Position numbers and translations under genes: made by a program
The notes under the pieces: model-generated
Seen by the model: the letters and a program-made list of their open reading frames with translations, nothing else
What the model was told of the DNA's origin: nothing
Database searches by the model: none
NCBI RefSeq assembly: GCF_963583255.1
Contig: NC_084813.1
Location: forward strand, 2,915,001-2,979,000
Direction: 5' to 3'
DNA from: Pyrus communis
Lineage: Eukaryota; Streptophyta; Magnoliopsida; Rosales; Rosaceae
DNA length: 64,000 nt
Part shown: positions 45,667 through 57,808 of the stretch, piece after piece
How the letters are laid out: the number at the start of each line of letters is the position of its first letter
Position numbering within the stretch: position 1 is the first letter of the stretch

Positions 45667-48600
45667 TGATGCGAGATTTATACGCACACAAATTAAACCC
45701 TCTTTTCGTCATTTGTAGTATAGGTGCAAGTAGGGATCGTTCTGGACCGGGGATTAGGAGGGATTGTTAATCACTTGGATTTGACTCAAAAACGTAAAAA
45801 CACAATATAAAACACTAAATTAGACTCAAATATTGCAAAACTAAACTTTTAAAACACTAAAACAAACCAAAAGACTCAAAACAGCACCAAAACACTCAAA
45901 ACTGCCTTAAAAACACAATCTGGGCAGTTTTGAGCACCTTGAGTACTTTGGACGAATTTGGGAAACAAAATGAATCAAAACACTTATAAACACAAACTAA
46001 ATGTATTTCTAACTAATCTAACACTTTAAAAGAAATGGGGGATTGGTTTTGAATGAAACTTGAAATAAAAACAGAAACTTGGAAACAAACAGATTGTAAA
46101 AACGAAATTAATGAAATAAAATGATGAAAAACTAGTTAGAGGGTTCCTTATCCACACATGAACATAAGCATATAAATTGACTCCCAGTTATGACTTCAAC
46201 AAACGATGAATGACAATGCTCCAAGTTAATTAGGTTCGCTTAAACTAACTTTCAGATTTCCCTAGATTCATTGGATTGAATGGGATACGCATTACAACCA
46301 AATTATTCCTAATCAAAGTCCCTAACCATGGAATACGCATGATAGAGACATTCAACAAAGATCATTAAGTTCAACGGAAATCATAAACATCGACTAGGCA
46401 TTCATAACTATGGAATACGCATGTTAATCCAGCCTAGGGTTTACTAAACACAATCGTGACTAGCGATCTTTACTACTCATGAATATAAGTTCATAACGAT
46501 TAGGTGAAATTCCCTTATATCCTAGCATCAAGTTTAGACATGCAAATTAAGTGTCGACCCTCAACCCACATACATAAACAAGTTCTTAATCAAAACAGAA
46601 AAGTAACCCACATCTAAAGTTCATGAATTCATAACTGGAGTAAATCAAATCATAACCAACATATGTCCATGGCTTCAAATTCGCCTCTAACTAAAAAGAA
46701 ATTAGTTTCACATGTTTAATATAATTGAATAACAAGTTAAATTAAACATGAAAACAGAAACAAGAAAAGAAAGAACAAATGGATGGAAAGTTAGCTACGG
46801 GGTTCATCTCCACATATGTTATACTTGCATAATAAAACGATTTCCAATTGCATTTCAATAAATCATTAATTCTCAACACTCCAAGTTAACCGTGATGCAC
46901 TAATTAACCTTCAAATCTTCCTAACGTTATTGAATTGGATGATTGCATACGACAACCCAAAACATTCCCCACAAGTCCCCTACATGATTGCATAATAGAG
47001 ATACAAGCAAGAATCATTACGCTCTATGAAAATTATAAGTGTTGACGAGGCATTCGTTACTATGATTGCATGAAACTTATGCCAAGAATTCGTTTAACGC
47101 GATTGTTTATAAGCAACCTCCACTACTTGTGAATATAAGTTCGTAACTATTAGGTGAAACTCACTTATATTCTAGCGTCATATTCATGCATGAAAATTAA
47201 GCGCGCATTCTCAATAAACATACATAAATAAGTTATCAATTAAACGGTTAAACAAATTGAATCCACAACTTATGAAACGCAATTAGAAGTAATCAAATCA
47301 AAATGCAAGCATAAACATATATTTCGAATAACCCCCTAGCCAAGGGGGTTTTAGTCCCTCATGGTACAAAACAAAGAGAATCAAAGAAACACCTAAACAT
47401 TCCAACAACTCAAACTTGAATTGTATGAACGTTTAGGCCCTCTTATCTTCCATTCCTCATTCGTACAAAACAAAGAGTATTGAAATTAAACATTGAAATC
47501 AAAGAAACACCTAAACATTCCAACAACTCAAACTTGAATTGTATGAACGTTTAGGAACTCTTCTCTTCCTCTTCGTTGTATCACAAGGTCTAGGGATAGT
47601 TTGATGGTGTGAATGGGTTGGGGAGTGGTGGAAATGGAAGGATGGTGTTTGGATTGTAAGGGAGAGTCACGGCAAGGGTGGTGTTATGGTCTACATTTCT
47701 GCAATGGATTGGAAGTGTTTGTGACTGAAAATGTGTATGAATGAGTGTGAATTGAATCCTCCCAATGAATGAAGTGTGTGTGGTTTATATAGGGAGAGAA
47801 TGGGTGAGAATGTGGCTGCAATGCATGTGAAAAACAGCTAGGAAAGTATGGAATGCATGTGAAATGTAAAGGGAAAAGCTGGAAATGCTAGGAACCCACG
47901 GCACAAAGGGGGAAGTGTTGGTGCATGGTTGAATGATTAAAGTGCATGTGGGGTGTAATGCATAAGTGAGCTGGAAAGCAAAGGGATGCACGACATGGAT
48001 GTGTTTTGGGTGCATGTGTGTGTATGTGTGGCTTAATATTGAAGTGAATGAATATGTGGCTGCATGTGGGTTGGAAATGATGAAGGAAATGCATGAGTGA
48101 CAACTAGATATGTTGATGAATGCATGTGTTGAATTGGTGGTGAATGTTGAAGAGTTGCATGTGGCTAGGTTGGTTGAATGATGATGATGCATATGATTGG
48201 TGGGAACAAAGTGGGAAACAAGGCACAAGGGTGCTTGAGTGAATGATTGAATGTGCATGTGGATTAATGAATGAATGGTGGTGTAATGATGAAGTGTGAT
48301 GACTGAAAATGGCAAGGGAAGGCACGGCACAATGTTGTTTTGGTTCTTGAAATGCATGTGAATGCATGTGAGTGCAATATGAAAAGAATGACTAATTAAT
48401 GTATGTAGGGTGCAGCTAGGTTGGAAAGGCGTGGATTGTGGCTGCAATTTAGGGAAAGGAAATAGGTTTAATGCATAAATAAAAGGGCAAAGTGGCTGCA
48501 ATGATGAAGACAAGCTGGAATTGATGTGGAAGGCACGGCAAAGGATGGTTTCTTGATGGTTTTGGGTTTGTGATGCATTGTTTGATTGGGCTAGAGGTTT

Positions 48601-48881
48601 TGCATTGCTCAAAGGTTTGTTTGATTGGGCTAGGCCCTTTGTTTTATGTCCCAAAGAGCATACAAGGCCTTCAAATTCGTCCATCATCTTAGCTCCATGG
48701 ATAAGCTATCCAATCCATGCCCAAAAATGCTCCAAATAGCCTCAAAATGCACTTTCTTGCTCCCTAAGCCCTTAGAACCTGAAAACACAAAAAAGAAGCA
48801 TAAAGGACTAAAATAACTAGAGAAACATAACGTAAATGCACGAGAACAAGCCATTTAAGTCGCATGAATATGCTCCTATCA
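45667..48881 (-). repeat. Complete 5' LTR of element 2 (3.2 kb)
   Basis: TGATGCGAG to CTCCTATCA. Read on its own strand: U3 with many CATGCA motifs (47820-48400), TATA box CTATATAAACC at about 47787-47797, then R/U5 with two tandem hairpin units (47395-47560). The 300-codon His-rich frame at 47785-48687 is a by-product of the CATGCATGTG-type repeats and is not a gene. Confidence 0.88.
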
Positions 48882-51049
48882 AATACGCATGATAGAGACA
48901 TTCAACAAAGATCATTAAGTTCAACGGAAATCATAAACATCGACTAGGCATTCATAACTATGGAATACGCATGTTAATCCAGCCTAGGGTTTACTAAACA
49001 CAATCGTGACTAGCGATCTTTACTACTCATGAATATAAGTTCATAACGATTAGGTGAAATTCCCTTATATCCTAGCATCAAGTTTAGGCATGCAAATTAA
49101 GTGTCGACCCTCAACCCACATACATGAACAAGTTCTTAATCAAAACAGAAAAGTAACCCACATCTAAAGTTCATGAGTTCATAACTGGAGTAAATCAAAT
49201 CATAACCAACATATGTCCATGGCTTCAAATTCGCCTCTAACTAAAAAGAAATTAGTTCCACATGTTTAACATAATTGAACAACAAGTTAAATTAAACATG
49301 AAAACAGAAACAAGAAAAGAAAGAACAAATGGATGGAATTGAATGGATGGAAAGTTAGCTACGGGGTTCATCTCCACATATGTTATACTTGCATAATAAA
49401 ACGATTTCCAATTGAATTTCAACAAATCATTAATTCTCAACGCTCCAAGTTAATTAGGTCCGCTTAAATTAACCTTCAAATCTTCCTAACGTTATTGAAT
49501 TGGATGATTGCATACGACAACCCAAAACATTCCCCACAAGTCCCCTACATGATTGCATAATAGAGATACAAGCAAGAATCATTACGCTCTATGAAAATTA
49601 TAAGTATTGACAAGGCATTCGTTACTATGATTGCATGAAACTTATGCCAAGAATTCGTTTAACGCGATTGTTTATAAGCAACCTCCACTACTTGTGAATA
49701 TAAGTTCATAACAATTAGGTGAAACTCACTTATATTCTAGCGTCATATTCATGCATGAAACTTAAGCGCGCATTCTCAATAAACATACATAAATAAGTTA
49801 TCAATCAAACGGTTAAACAAATTGAATCCACAACTTATGAAACGCAATTAGAAGTAATCAAATCAAAATGCAAGCATAAACATATATTCAAATCACCCCC
49901 TAGCTAAAGGGGATTTAGTTCCTCATGGTACAAAACAAAGAGAATCAAAGAAACACCTAAACATTCCAACAACTCAAACTTGAATTGTATGAACGTTTAG
50001 GCCCTCTTCTCTTTCATTCCTCATTCGTACAAAACAAAGAGAATTGAATTTAAACATTGAAATCAAAGAAACACCTAAACATTGCAACAACTCAAACTTG
50101 AATTGTATGAACGTTTAGGCACTCTTCTCTTCCTCTTCGTTGTAGCACAAGGTCTAGGGATAGTTTGATGGTGTGAATGGTTTGGGGAGTGGTGGAAATG
50201 GAAGGATGGTGTTTGGATTAATAGGGAAACTCACGGCACAAAAGGGGGGAGTGTTTGTGGTATGTACAATGGATGAATTTCTGAAATGGAGGAGTGAATA
50301 AATAATGCATGTGTTGATGAAATTGCATTTGGAAAGGTTGGAAAGTGGAAGGGAAAGGCACGGCAACAAGGAAGTGTTTGGGTGCATGTGTGTGAATGGT
50401 GGTTTTGCATGTGAATTGATGGATTGTTTGATTGGGCTAGGCCCTTTGTTTTATGTCCTAAAGAGCATGCAAGGCTTCAATTTCGTCCATCTTCTTTGCT
50501 CCATGATTAAGCTATCCAATCCATGCCCAAAAATGCTCCAAATAGCCTCAAAATGCACTTTCTTGCTCCCTAAGTGATAGGAGCATATTCATGCGACTTA
50601 GATGGCTTGTTCTCGTGCATTTACGTTATGTTTCTTTAGTTATTTTAGTACTTTAAGCTATTTTCGTGTGTTTGTAGGTCCAAAGGGCTAAAGGAGCAAA
50701 AAGATGCATTTTGGAGACTTTTGGAGCACTTTTGGGCTAAGGATGGATAGCCTATGCTTGGAGCCAAAGTGTTGGACGAAATTGAAGACCTAATTGAAGA
50801 CCAAAGTGTTGGAACCTTGTTCCCTTTAGTTTTAGGACATTTAAACCTTTCCTTTATCCTTAGCCGTGCATAACATTCCAACATTCCACTCATTCATTTC
50901 AGCCACACTTCCACTTATCATCACCACATATCACTTATCATTCACCACTTATCATATCATACACTCAATCACTTATCACATATCACTTATCACACACCAC
51001 ATATCACTTATCACATATCATTCACCACTTATCATTCAACCAACTTTGC

Positions 51050-51962
51050 ACATGCATTCATCATAACCATGCCGTGCATCCCCTCCACATGCACTCATTG
51101 TCATTCCCTTCACATTCACCCACATGCACATTCAATCATTCACACATGCACCCTTTATTCTTTCATCATTCCATTCATTGTAAACATTCAAACATATACT
51201 CCCATCCACCACTCATTGCCGTGCATATTCCATCAGAAAATCCACTTCATTCACATGCATTCATCATCATTCACCACACCTTTCATACAAACAGCAATCA
51301 CATGCAAACACATGCATTTCCAACCCCAAACACCCATTGCCGTGACTCTTCACTCCCATTTCCAGCTTTGCACATGCATTCACTCACCACAAACAAGTCA
51401 CATGCATTCATCAACATATCTAGTTGTCATTCACATGCATTTCATTCATCATTTCCACCCCCACATGCCCCTTTAATCATTCAAACATGCACCATTCAAA
51501 CATACACCCAAACACCACCAGAAATCATCATTGCCGTGGGTACCTATCCCATTTCAGATTGTCATTCCACTTCATTGCACATGCATCTTCATAATTCAAC
51601 ATGCATTCATTATTTGTTTACTTTGCATCCTTTAATTTAATCACATGCACATTCAAACAAACACAATCATTTCAGCCAACACATGCACTTTAATCATCCA
51701 CCACATATTCCCTTACACACTCCACCTAGCCGTGCACATTCATACACTTCCATTTTCCATATTTTCCCCCATCTTGGCAGATTTCACATGCACACACATG
51801 CAATCCCAACTTTCACATGCATCTTGGCAGATTTCACATGCACACACTTGCATTTTCAGCACTAACAACACTCATTGCCGTGCACATTCACTCACCATAC
51901 CATTCCAGCATTAGCACATGCAACCTAACTGTCATGTTCCCCCCCATTTCACCTATAAATAC
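51050..51962 (+). promoter_or_regulatory. U3 promoter with about twenty CATGCA (RY) motifs and a TATA box
   Basis: ACATGCA occurs about twenty times between 51050 and 51925, interspersed with TTGCCGTG. The TATA box CCTATAAATAC is at 51952-51962. CATGCA is the core of the RY element bound by plant B3 factors of the ABI3/FUS3/LEC2 group. Seed-stage activity is only inferred. Confidence 0.55.
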
Positions 51963-52202
51963 TCATTCATACATTCTCATTCACACAATTCATTTCACAA
52001 CAGAAATTGGTCCCTTGGGGCCGTGCCCTTCACAAGTCCATCCATTCCATTCATAAACACTCATCCATTGCAGAAATGTAGACCATCAAACTCCCTTGTG
52101 CCGTGCTCTCCCTTACAATCCAAACACCATCCTTCCATTTCCACCACTCCCCAAACCATTCACACCATCAAACTATCCCTAGACCTTGTGCTACAACGAA
52201 GA

Positions 52203-52422
52203 GGAAGAGAAGAGTGCCTAAACGTTCATACAATTCAAGTTTGAGTTGTTGGAATGTTTAGGTGTTTCTTTGATTTCAATGTTTAAATTCAATACTCTTT
52301 GTTTTGTACGAATGAGGAATGGAAGAGAAGAGTGCCTAAACGTTCATACAATTCAAGTTTGAGTTGTTGGAATGTTTAGGTGTTTCTTTGATTCTCTTTG
52401 TTTTGTACCATGAGGAACTAAA
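52203..52422 (+). repeat. Duplicated hairpin unit in R/U5 of the LTR family
   Basis: Two copies of a unit with CCTAAACGTTC ... GAATGTTTAGG. The inner arms CAATTCAA / TTGAGTTG give a nearly continuous stem of about 20 pairs. The unit is also doubled in the other LTRs (47395-47560, 49962-50125). Confidence 0.65.
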
Positions 52423-53758
52423 CCCCCCTTGGTTAGGGGGTGATTCGAATATATGTTTATGCTTGCATTTTGATTTGAATACTTCTAATTGCGTTTCATA
52501 AGTTGTGGATTCAATTCGTTTAACTGTTTGATTGATAACTTATTTATGTATGTTCATTGAGAGTGCACACTTAATTTTCATGCATGAATATGACGCTAGA
52601 ATATAAGTGAGTTTCACCTAATCGTTATGAACTTATATTCACAAGTAGTGGAGGTTGCTTATAAACAGTCGCGTTAAATGAATTCTTGGCATAAGTTTCA
52701 TGCAATCCATAGTAACGAATGCCTCGTCAACACTTATAATTTTCATAGAGCGTAATGATTCTTGCTTGTATCTCTTCTATGCATTCATGTTGAGGACATG
52801 TGGGGAATGTTTTGAATTGTTGTATGCGCTAACCCATCCAATTCAATAACGTTAGGAAGATTTGAAGGTTAATTAGTGCATCACGGTTAACCCGGGGTGT
52901 TGAGTTTCATGGTTTATTGAAATGCAATTGGAAATCATTTTATTATGCAAGTATAACATGTATGGAGATGAACCCCTTAGCCATTCTATCATCCATTCAT
53001 TCCATTCCATCAAATTCGTTTTACAATCTGTTTCGTTTATTAACTTGTTTTGTTATTTCAATTTTCGTATAAATCTAAATCCCCCTTTACTTTAATGTCC
53101 AATTTAGTTAGAAATCAATTTAGTTTGTGCTTTTAAGTGTTTTGATTCATTTTATTTCCCAATTTCGTCCAAATTCACCAAAGTGCTCAAAACTGCCCAG
53201 AAAGTGATTTTAAGGCAGTTTTGAGTGTTTTGGGTGATGTTTGAGTCTTTTGGTTTGTTTTAATGTTTTAAGTGTTTAGTTTTACATTCTTTGAGTTAGT
53301 TTAGTGTTTTATATTGTGTTTTTACATTCTTGAGTCAAGTTATTACTTAATTTCGTCCAAATTTGTGTTTGTGCTCAAATCTGCCCAGAAAGTGGTTTTT
53401 AGGCATATTTGAGTGTGTTTGTGTTGTTTTGAGTCTTTTGGTTTGTCTTAGTGTTTTAAAGTTTAGTTTTGCATTCTTTGAGTCTAGTATAGTGTTTCAT
53501 ATTGTTATTTTACGTTTTTGAGTCAAATCCAAGTGGTTAACAATCCCTCCTAATCCCCGGTCCAGAACGATCCCTACTTATACTTATACTACAATTGACA
53601 AAAAGAGGGTTTAATTTGTGTGCGTATAATTTTCGCATCACTAAGCCCTTAGAACCTGAAAACACACAAAAGAAGCATAAAGGACTAAAATAACTAAAGA
53701 AACATAACGTAAATGCACGAGAACTAGCCATTTAAGTAGCATGAATATGCTCCTATCA

Positions 53759-53773
53759 AATTCCCCCACACTT
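53759..53773 (-). promoter_or_regulatory. Polypurine tract of element 1
   Basis: Minus strand AAGTGTGGGGGAATT just before the LTR start TGATAGGAGC. A second PPT-like tract (TTAAGTGTGGGGGGG) lies internally at about 55430-55446, and its equivalent in element 2 is at about 43302-43316. Confidence 0.8.
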
Positions 53774-56339
53774 AGCTTTTGCTAGTCCTCGAGCAAAACA
53801 AAACAAAAGAAACCAAAAACAAAACAAAACGAACAAAACACAACCTACACCTTCCAACGTTGCCTCAGGGATTTCCAATGCACATGACAAGTTAAAAATC
53901 ATTATTCTCACAGATTTTAGCCATCTTTACACTTAAGTACATTCTTAATCATAGTCACCACATACTAGTTCACAATTAAGCATTTAAAACACATTTCAAA
54001 TGTAGTAACATGCTTTAGAGAATTTCCTCAATTCCTTACTAGGATGCACTCTATTTTCACACAGATTTTCTGACTACACACCCTACACTAGTTATATGTG
54101 AGAGATTGATGTAAACATGAAAGACTAGTATCTCACATATGTTATAACAAAGAAAGCATTTTCTGGATTTAATAAGCATGTTTAGATATGATCCCATGAA
54201 TGGAATGCTACTACTTAGATGCGAGAACCAGTGACACCATAAGCTCATATCAATTCCAAACTCCACATTTTGAAACACATAACACTCAAGATAGAAGTCA
54301 AAGGGTTGTAACGGGGCTAGAGTATTGGCTAACAATGAAAGGTGAAGGATAAACAAACATTCTTAAAGCAATAGTGAGCAAAGTATTGAATTAGGCACTT
54401 AGATTCCCTTAAGAACGCAGAAGTCAACTTTGAACACCCAAGGGAAAGTCACACAAAACTTAGGGCCATATTCAACTTTTTGGACCCTTTCTTCAACCAT
54501 CAATGCTCGTGAGTTCATTCTTACTTATTTTTCTTTTCTTCTTCTTTTTCTTTTGAATCTCAAAACATACATATAAACGTAAGAACAAACTTTTACTCCC
54601 CCACACTCATTTTCTTGCATAATGTAACTCAAAAGGAATTCATTTAAGTCATGCTCACTATACTTTAAGAACAAGGGTATAGGAAAGTCCTACTCTAGGC
54701 TAGGTAAGGGGTGATGTGGTTAGCAAAGAAAATAGGCTAAACGAGGCTCAACGGGGTTAAAACTAATATATACGAAATATGGGAAGTAAGGCTATTTGGC
54801 TATGGTGGCACTACACAACTTCATCTTGATATATGTTATGCAAATCAATGTCATGCTTTGAATGAAACGGATATAAGTTCTAGCATTTAGTTCTATCATG
54901 ATACAATTGCATTCTAAGTAGCAACCAAGCAAGGAATAATGAGATCATGCAACAACTTTAGAAAACAAAGAATCACAGAAAATAACTCTCCAAAGAAGGT
55001 AATGGCTCGAGTTTCACAGGGTTGTAGCGTTTGTTTGAGTTCCTTCCTTCAAGCATGTTACAAAAACGAATTTTTCTTTTATGATTGCATGTGAAGTCAT
55101 ACATTATAACCATAACCAAGCATATACCAAGAGTAAATCAAACTTTCATCCATGTTTATAACTCTTTTTAACCGTCATGCAATTACAAACCAAATCCTTA
55201 TCATTGTGTTGGAAGGTACCCTAAGACACAAACACACAAAAACGACTCAAAACACTCTTTTTAGGCTTTTCAAAACATTTTTTTCAAATTTTTATGTGAT
55301 TTTCGGAGTTATAAAACAAAACACACTAAAACACTCTAAAACAATTTAAAAACACCTTAAAACAGCAAGGAACAACATTTGAAGTTATGGGTGATAAAAT
55401 CCCACGAATTTGCATTAACAACATTAGTTACCCCCCCCACACTTAAATCAAACATTGTCCTCAATGTTTTAAGCATAGATTCACACAAAACATAAGTAAA
55501 CACACAAAAAGCACTTAAACATACTAAACATGGCAGAATGTAATTAACAAAGAGAAGAGTTTAGGGACGCAAATCTGGTTTTGGAGTGTAAATTCCCTCT
55601 TCTCCTTGGTGATTGCATTGAGGCTTTGATCTTTGTGATTCCACAGGCTTACTCTTGAACTGGTTTCCGCCCATCATTGATTTTCCTTTGTGCTACTCTT
55701 GAACTGGGCAACAGGATTCAATTGGTCTTCCCCGAAGGTCTGAGCTTACCCCTTTGGTCTGTTTCTTTGTTCAATCTTTCCAATTCGTATTGAAAAGGGT
55801 TGGAGGATAACTCAGCCTATGTTTGTCTCCACATGCTTCAATGTATCATTTTCCCTTGCCTTACTTGCTCCTTTGAAGATGACTACTCGAGAGCAACGCT
55901 AGGTAAGCAATCAGGAATGGATTCCAGGCAGTCGGCTCCAAATCGGAAGACTGACTCCAAGTGCCGGCTGATTGCTTCTTTCACTTTGCCATGCGAGTAA
56001 GAACAAGGACAAAGAAAAGGACAGGGAAAGAGCATGATATGAGATACTTTTGCTTTAGACCTTGATGATATGAGATACCTTTGCTTTTGAAGAACCGGCG
56101 AATGAAGCAGCACATGTATTTGTTGTGGTTGTCTCCACATGCTTCGATCGACCGATTCCTTCTGCCTCATTTGTACTCCAGGTTTCTGGTATGTTCTTTG
56201 GGGGAGAAAAAATTGAGTATTTCAAGAGGCTTTGCTGGGAGTGCGCCCTCAGAGGTGAGGGAGAGTTGGGCATTTTTATTTTTTTTTTCTTCAGGTTTGC
56301 CTTGCCATAAAAGACGAAGGTCGACATATATAGAGATAA
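53774..56339 (-). other. Internal region of element 1, non-coding
   Basis: No gag or pol motif. 54854-56339 is nearly identical to 42733-44150 in element 2. 55560-55800 contains CTTGAACTGG..., GAAGGTCTGAGCTTAC and TGTTCAATCTTTCCAATTC, which recur at 63640-63890 in element 3. Small frames at 55800-56170 are shadows. Confidence 0.6.
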
Positions 56340-56760
56340 TATCAAGTGATGGTATTGTTCTTTTACCCTTGTCGACAAACGTTTTGATCCCGCAAATCCG
56401 GCTTTTTGAAATAGTGGCGCCTCTTCGATTTCTGAACGATGCCCCTTCGATTTCTGAGCAGGCGCCCCTTCGCTTTCTGAACGACACGTAGTAGTGCGAA
56501 TGCGGCTCCTTTTGACAAAGCTGCACGCGTTTTCTAAAAAGCAGAGAAAGCGTCGCCGAACTTTGCGCTTGTCGGCTAAAGATGTGTAGTTGCGATGATG
56601 GCCTCCACGTGTTGTCTGAAAAGAAGAAATCTTTTGACAAAGTTGAACGCGTCTTCTGAAAAGCCGAGAAAGCGTCGCCTAAATTACGCCGGAAATTCCG
56701 GCTTCTTGAATCGGTGGACGCGTCGTCTTGGCTTTTTATAGAGCTATCGATCACCACAAC
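56340..56760 (+). promoter_or_regulatory. Promoter-like region of the antisense ORF, copy B
   Basis: Same direct repeats as copy A. TATA-like CTTTTTATAGAGC at about 56732-56744, 111 bp before the ATG. Confidence 0.5.
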
Positions 56761-56854
56761 AAACACACTCTGAAGATTTCCCATTCTTGAAAATCGACTC
56801 CGACCCTTTGAGAATTAACTCAATCCACCCCATCTCTTTGAACACTTTTGAAAA

Positions 56855-57511
56855 ATGGCAAACCCATCGAACCTTAGCTTAGAATTGAGTCTCAGCAGTG
56901 ATACGGGTGCGCCGCGTCAAGGTAACGTATGGCGCCCTTCTTTCTTATCTTCTAACGGTCCTCTCACAGGTGAAGATTCCGTGATGCAGGACGCCACAAC
57001 AGCTACAATAGTAGCTAGGAACCTCCTCACTCCAAAAGATAGTAGGCTGCTGTCAGGACGGTCCGATGAGTTGGCCGTTCAAGAGTCCCTCGCACTTAGT
57101 GTTCAGTGTGCGAGTTCTGTGTCCAACATGGGCCAACGCCTGCTTGCCCGCTCCCGTCAGGTGGAATCATTGATGGCAGAGGTGGAAAGTCTCAAGCAGG
57201 AGATCCAGCAGCTTAAGTACGAGAATAGAAGTTTGCACGTGCTTGCAAACAACTATTCGACGAGCATGAAGAGGAAGCTTGATGAACTGCAAGACTCTGA
57301 AGGTCGGATTCAAAGCGACCGTCAAAGGTTTTCTGCTTATCTCCAGAGGCACATTTTTCCTGGCTCATCCAGCGCTTGGCCAAGTATTGAGGCCTGGAAT
57401 GCTCTAGCTCCGATGCCTCCCGCTCGGATGCCTTCCGCTCCGATGCCTCCCGCTCCGATGCCTTCCGCTCCGACGCCTCGTAGTGGGGCTTCACGTAAAC
57501 AACCTTTGTGA
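56855..57511 (+). CDS. Coiled-coil antisense ORF, copy B (intact, 218 codons)
   Basis: An open frame from MANPSNLSLELSLSSDTGAP to RKQPL and stop 57509-57511. Regions: Ser/Thr-rich N-terminus (1-95), coiled coil (about 100-150), a QRFSAYLQRHIFPGSSSAWP segment, then a Pro/Met/Ala tail of pentapeptide repeats. No signal peptide or membrane segment. It lies antisense to element 1 (fixed by PBS and PPT) with its own TATA-like motif and poly-T 3' flank. Extra antisense ORFs are known in plant Ty3-gypsy (Tat) elements; whether this is one, or a captured host gene, is open. The start is the first ATG, shared by both copies. Confidence 0.65.
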   Translation: MANPSNLSLELSLSSDTGAPRQGNVWRPSFLSSNGPLTGEDSVMQDATTATIVARNLLTPKDSRLLSGRSDELAVQESLALSVQCASSVSNMGQRLLARSRQVESLMAEVESLKQEIQQLKYENRSLHVLANNYSTSMKRKLDELQDSEGRIQSDRQRFSAYLQRHIFPGSSSAWPSIEAWNALAPMPPARMPSAPMPPAPMPSAPTPRSGASRKQPL

Positions 57512-57785
57512 AGCACCATCTTTCTCCATGTTTAGTATTTTATTTAATATATGAAATTTTTTTTTTTTTTTTTTTTTTTTCAGTGCATTGGGTTGCCTCC
57601 CAAGTAGCGTTTTCTTTTACGTCTTGCAGCCGGACGAAGAACCCAATCGGTCCAGGATATGTTCACGAATCGGATGAGAACTCCAAGTCATAAACTAGTA
57701 CCTAAAACAAGAAACAAAACAAGATTAAGAATCTGGAATAAACAAACAAAAATAAAACAATCCAAGGGATTAGCAAATTTTCTAA

Positions 57786-57803
57786 TCCCCGGCAAAGGCG
57801 CCA
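57786..57803 (-). promoter_or_regulatory. tRNA-Asp primer-binding site of element 1
   Basis: Plus strand TCCCCGGCAAAGGCGCCA, one mismatch to the tRNA-Asp end, five bases from the LTR. Confidence 0.85.
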
Positions 57804-57808
57804 AAATT

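Larger units (their letters stand above)
42518..48881 (-). mobile_element. Large non-autonomous LTR element 2, inserted in the LTR of element 1
   Basis: Begins TGATGCGAG at 42518 and ends CTCCTATCA at 48881. Flanked by AATAC on both sides (42513-42517, 48882-48886). The right LTR is complete (45667-48881). The left LTR keeps only about 215 bp (42518-42732) before jumping to internal sequence matching 54854 of element 1, so a deletion removed most of that LTR, the polypurine tract and about 1.1 kb of internal DNA. Confidence 0.88.
50575..53640 (+). mobile_element. Solo LTR in opposite orientation inside the LTR of element 1
   Basis: Starts TGATAGGAGC and ends TTTCGCATCA. Flanked by CTAAG on both sides (50570-50574, 53641-53645). 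It has the same family layout as 45667-48881 but is more diverged, with an extra internal duplication near 53165-53460. It probably arose by LTR-LTR recombination after insertion. Confidence 0.92.

Noticed and set aside
47785..48687. 300-codon minus-strand frame rich in His, Met and Ser
   Set aside because: It is produced by CATGCATGTG-type repeats in the U3 of an LTR; the matching region of the other LTR copies is broken into different frames.
55883..56784. Minus-strand frames of 95-205 codons opposite the promoter-like region (and equivalents at 43750-44679)
   Set aside because: They mirror repeats upstream of the antisense ORF, have no motifs and differ in frame between the two copies.
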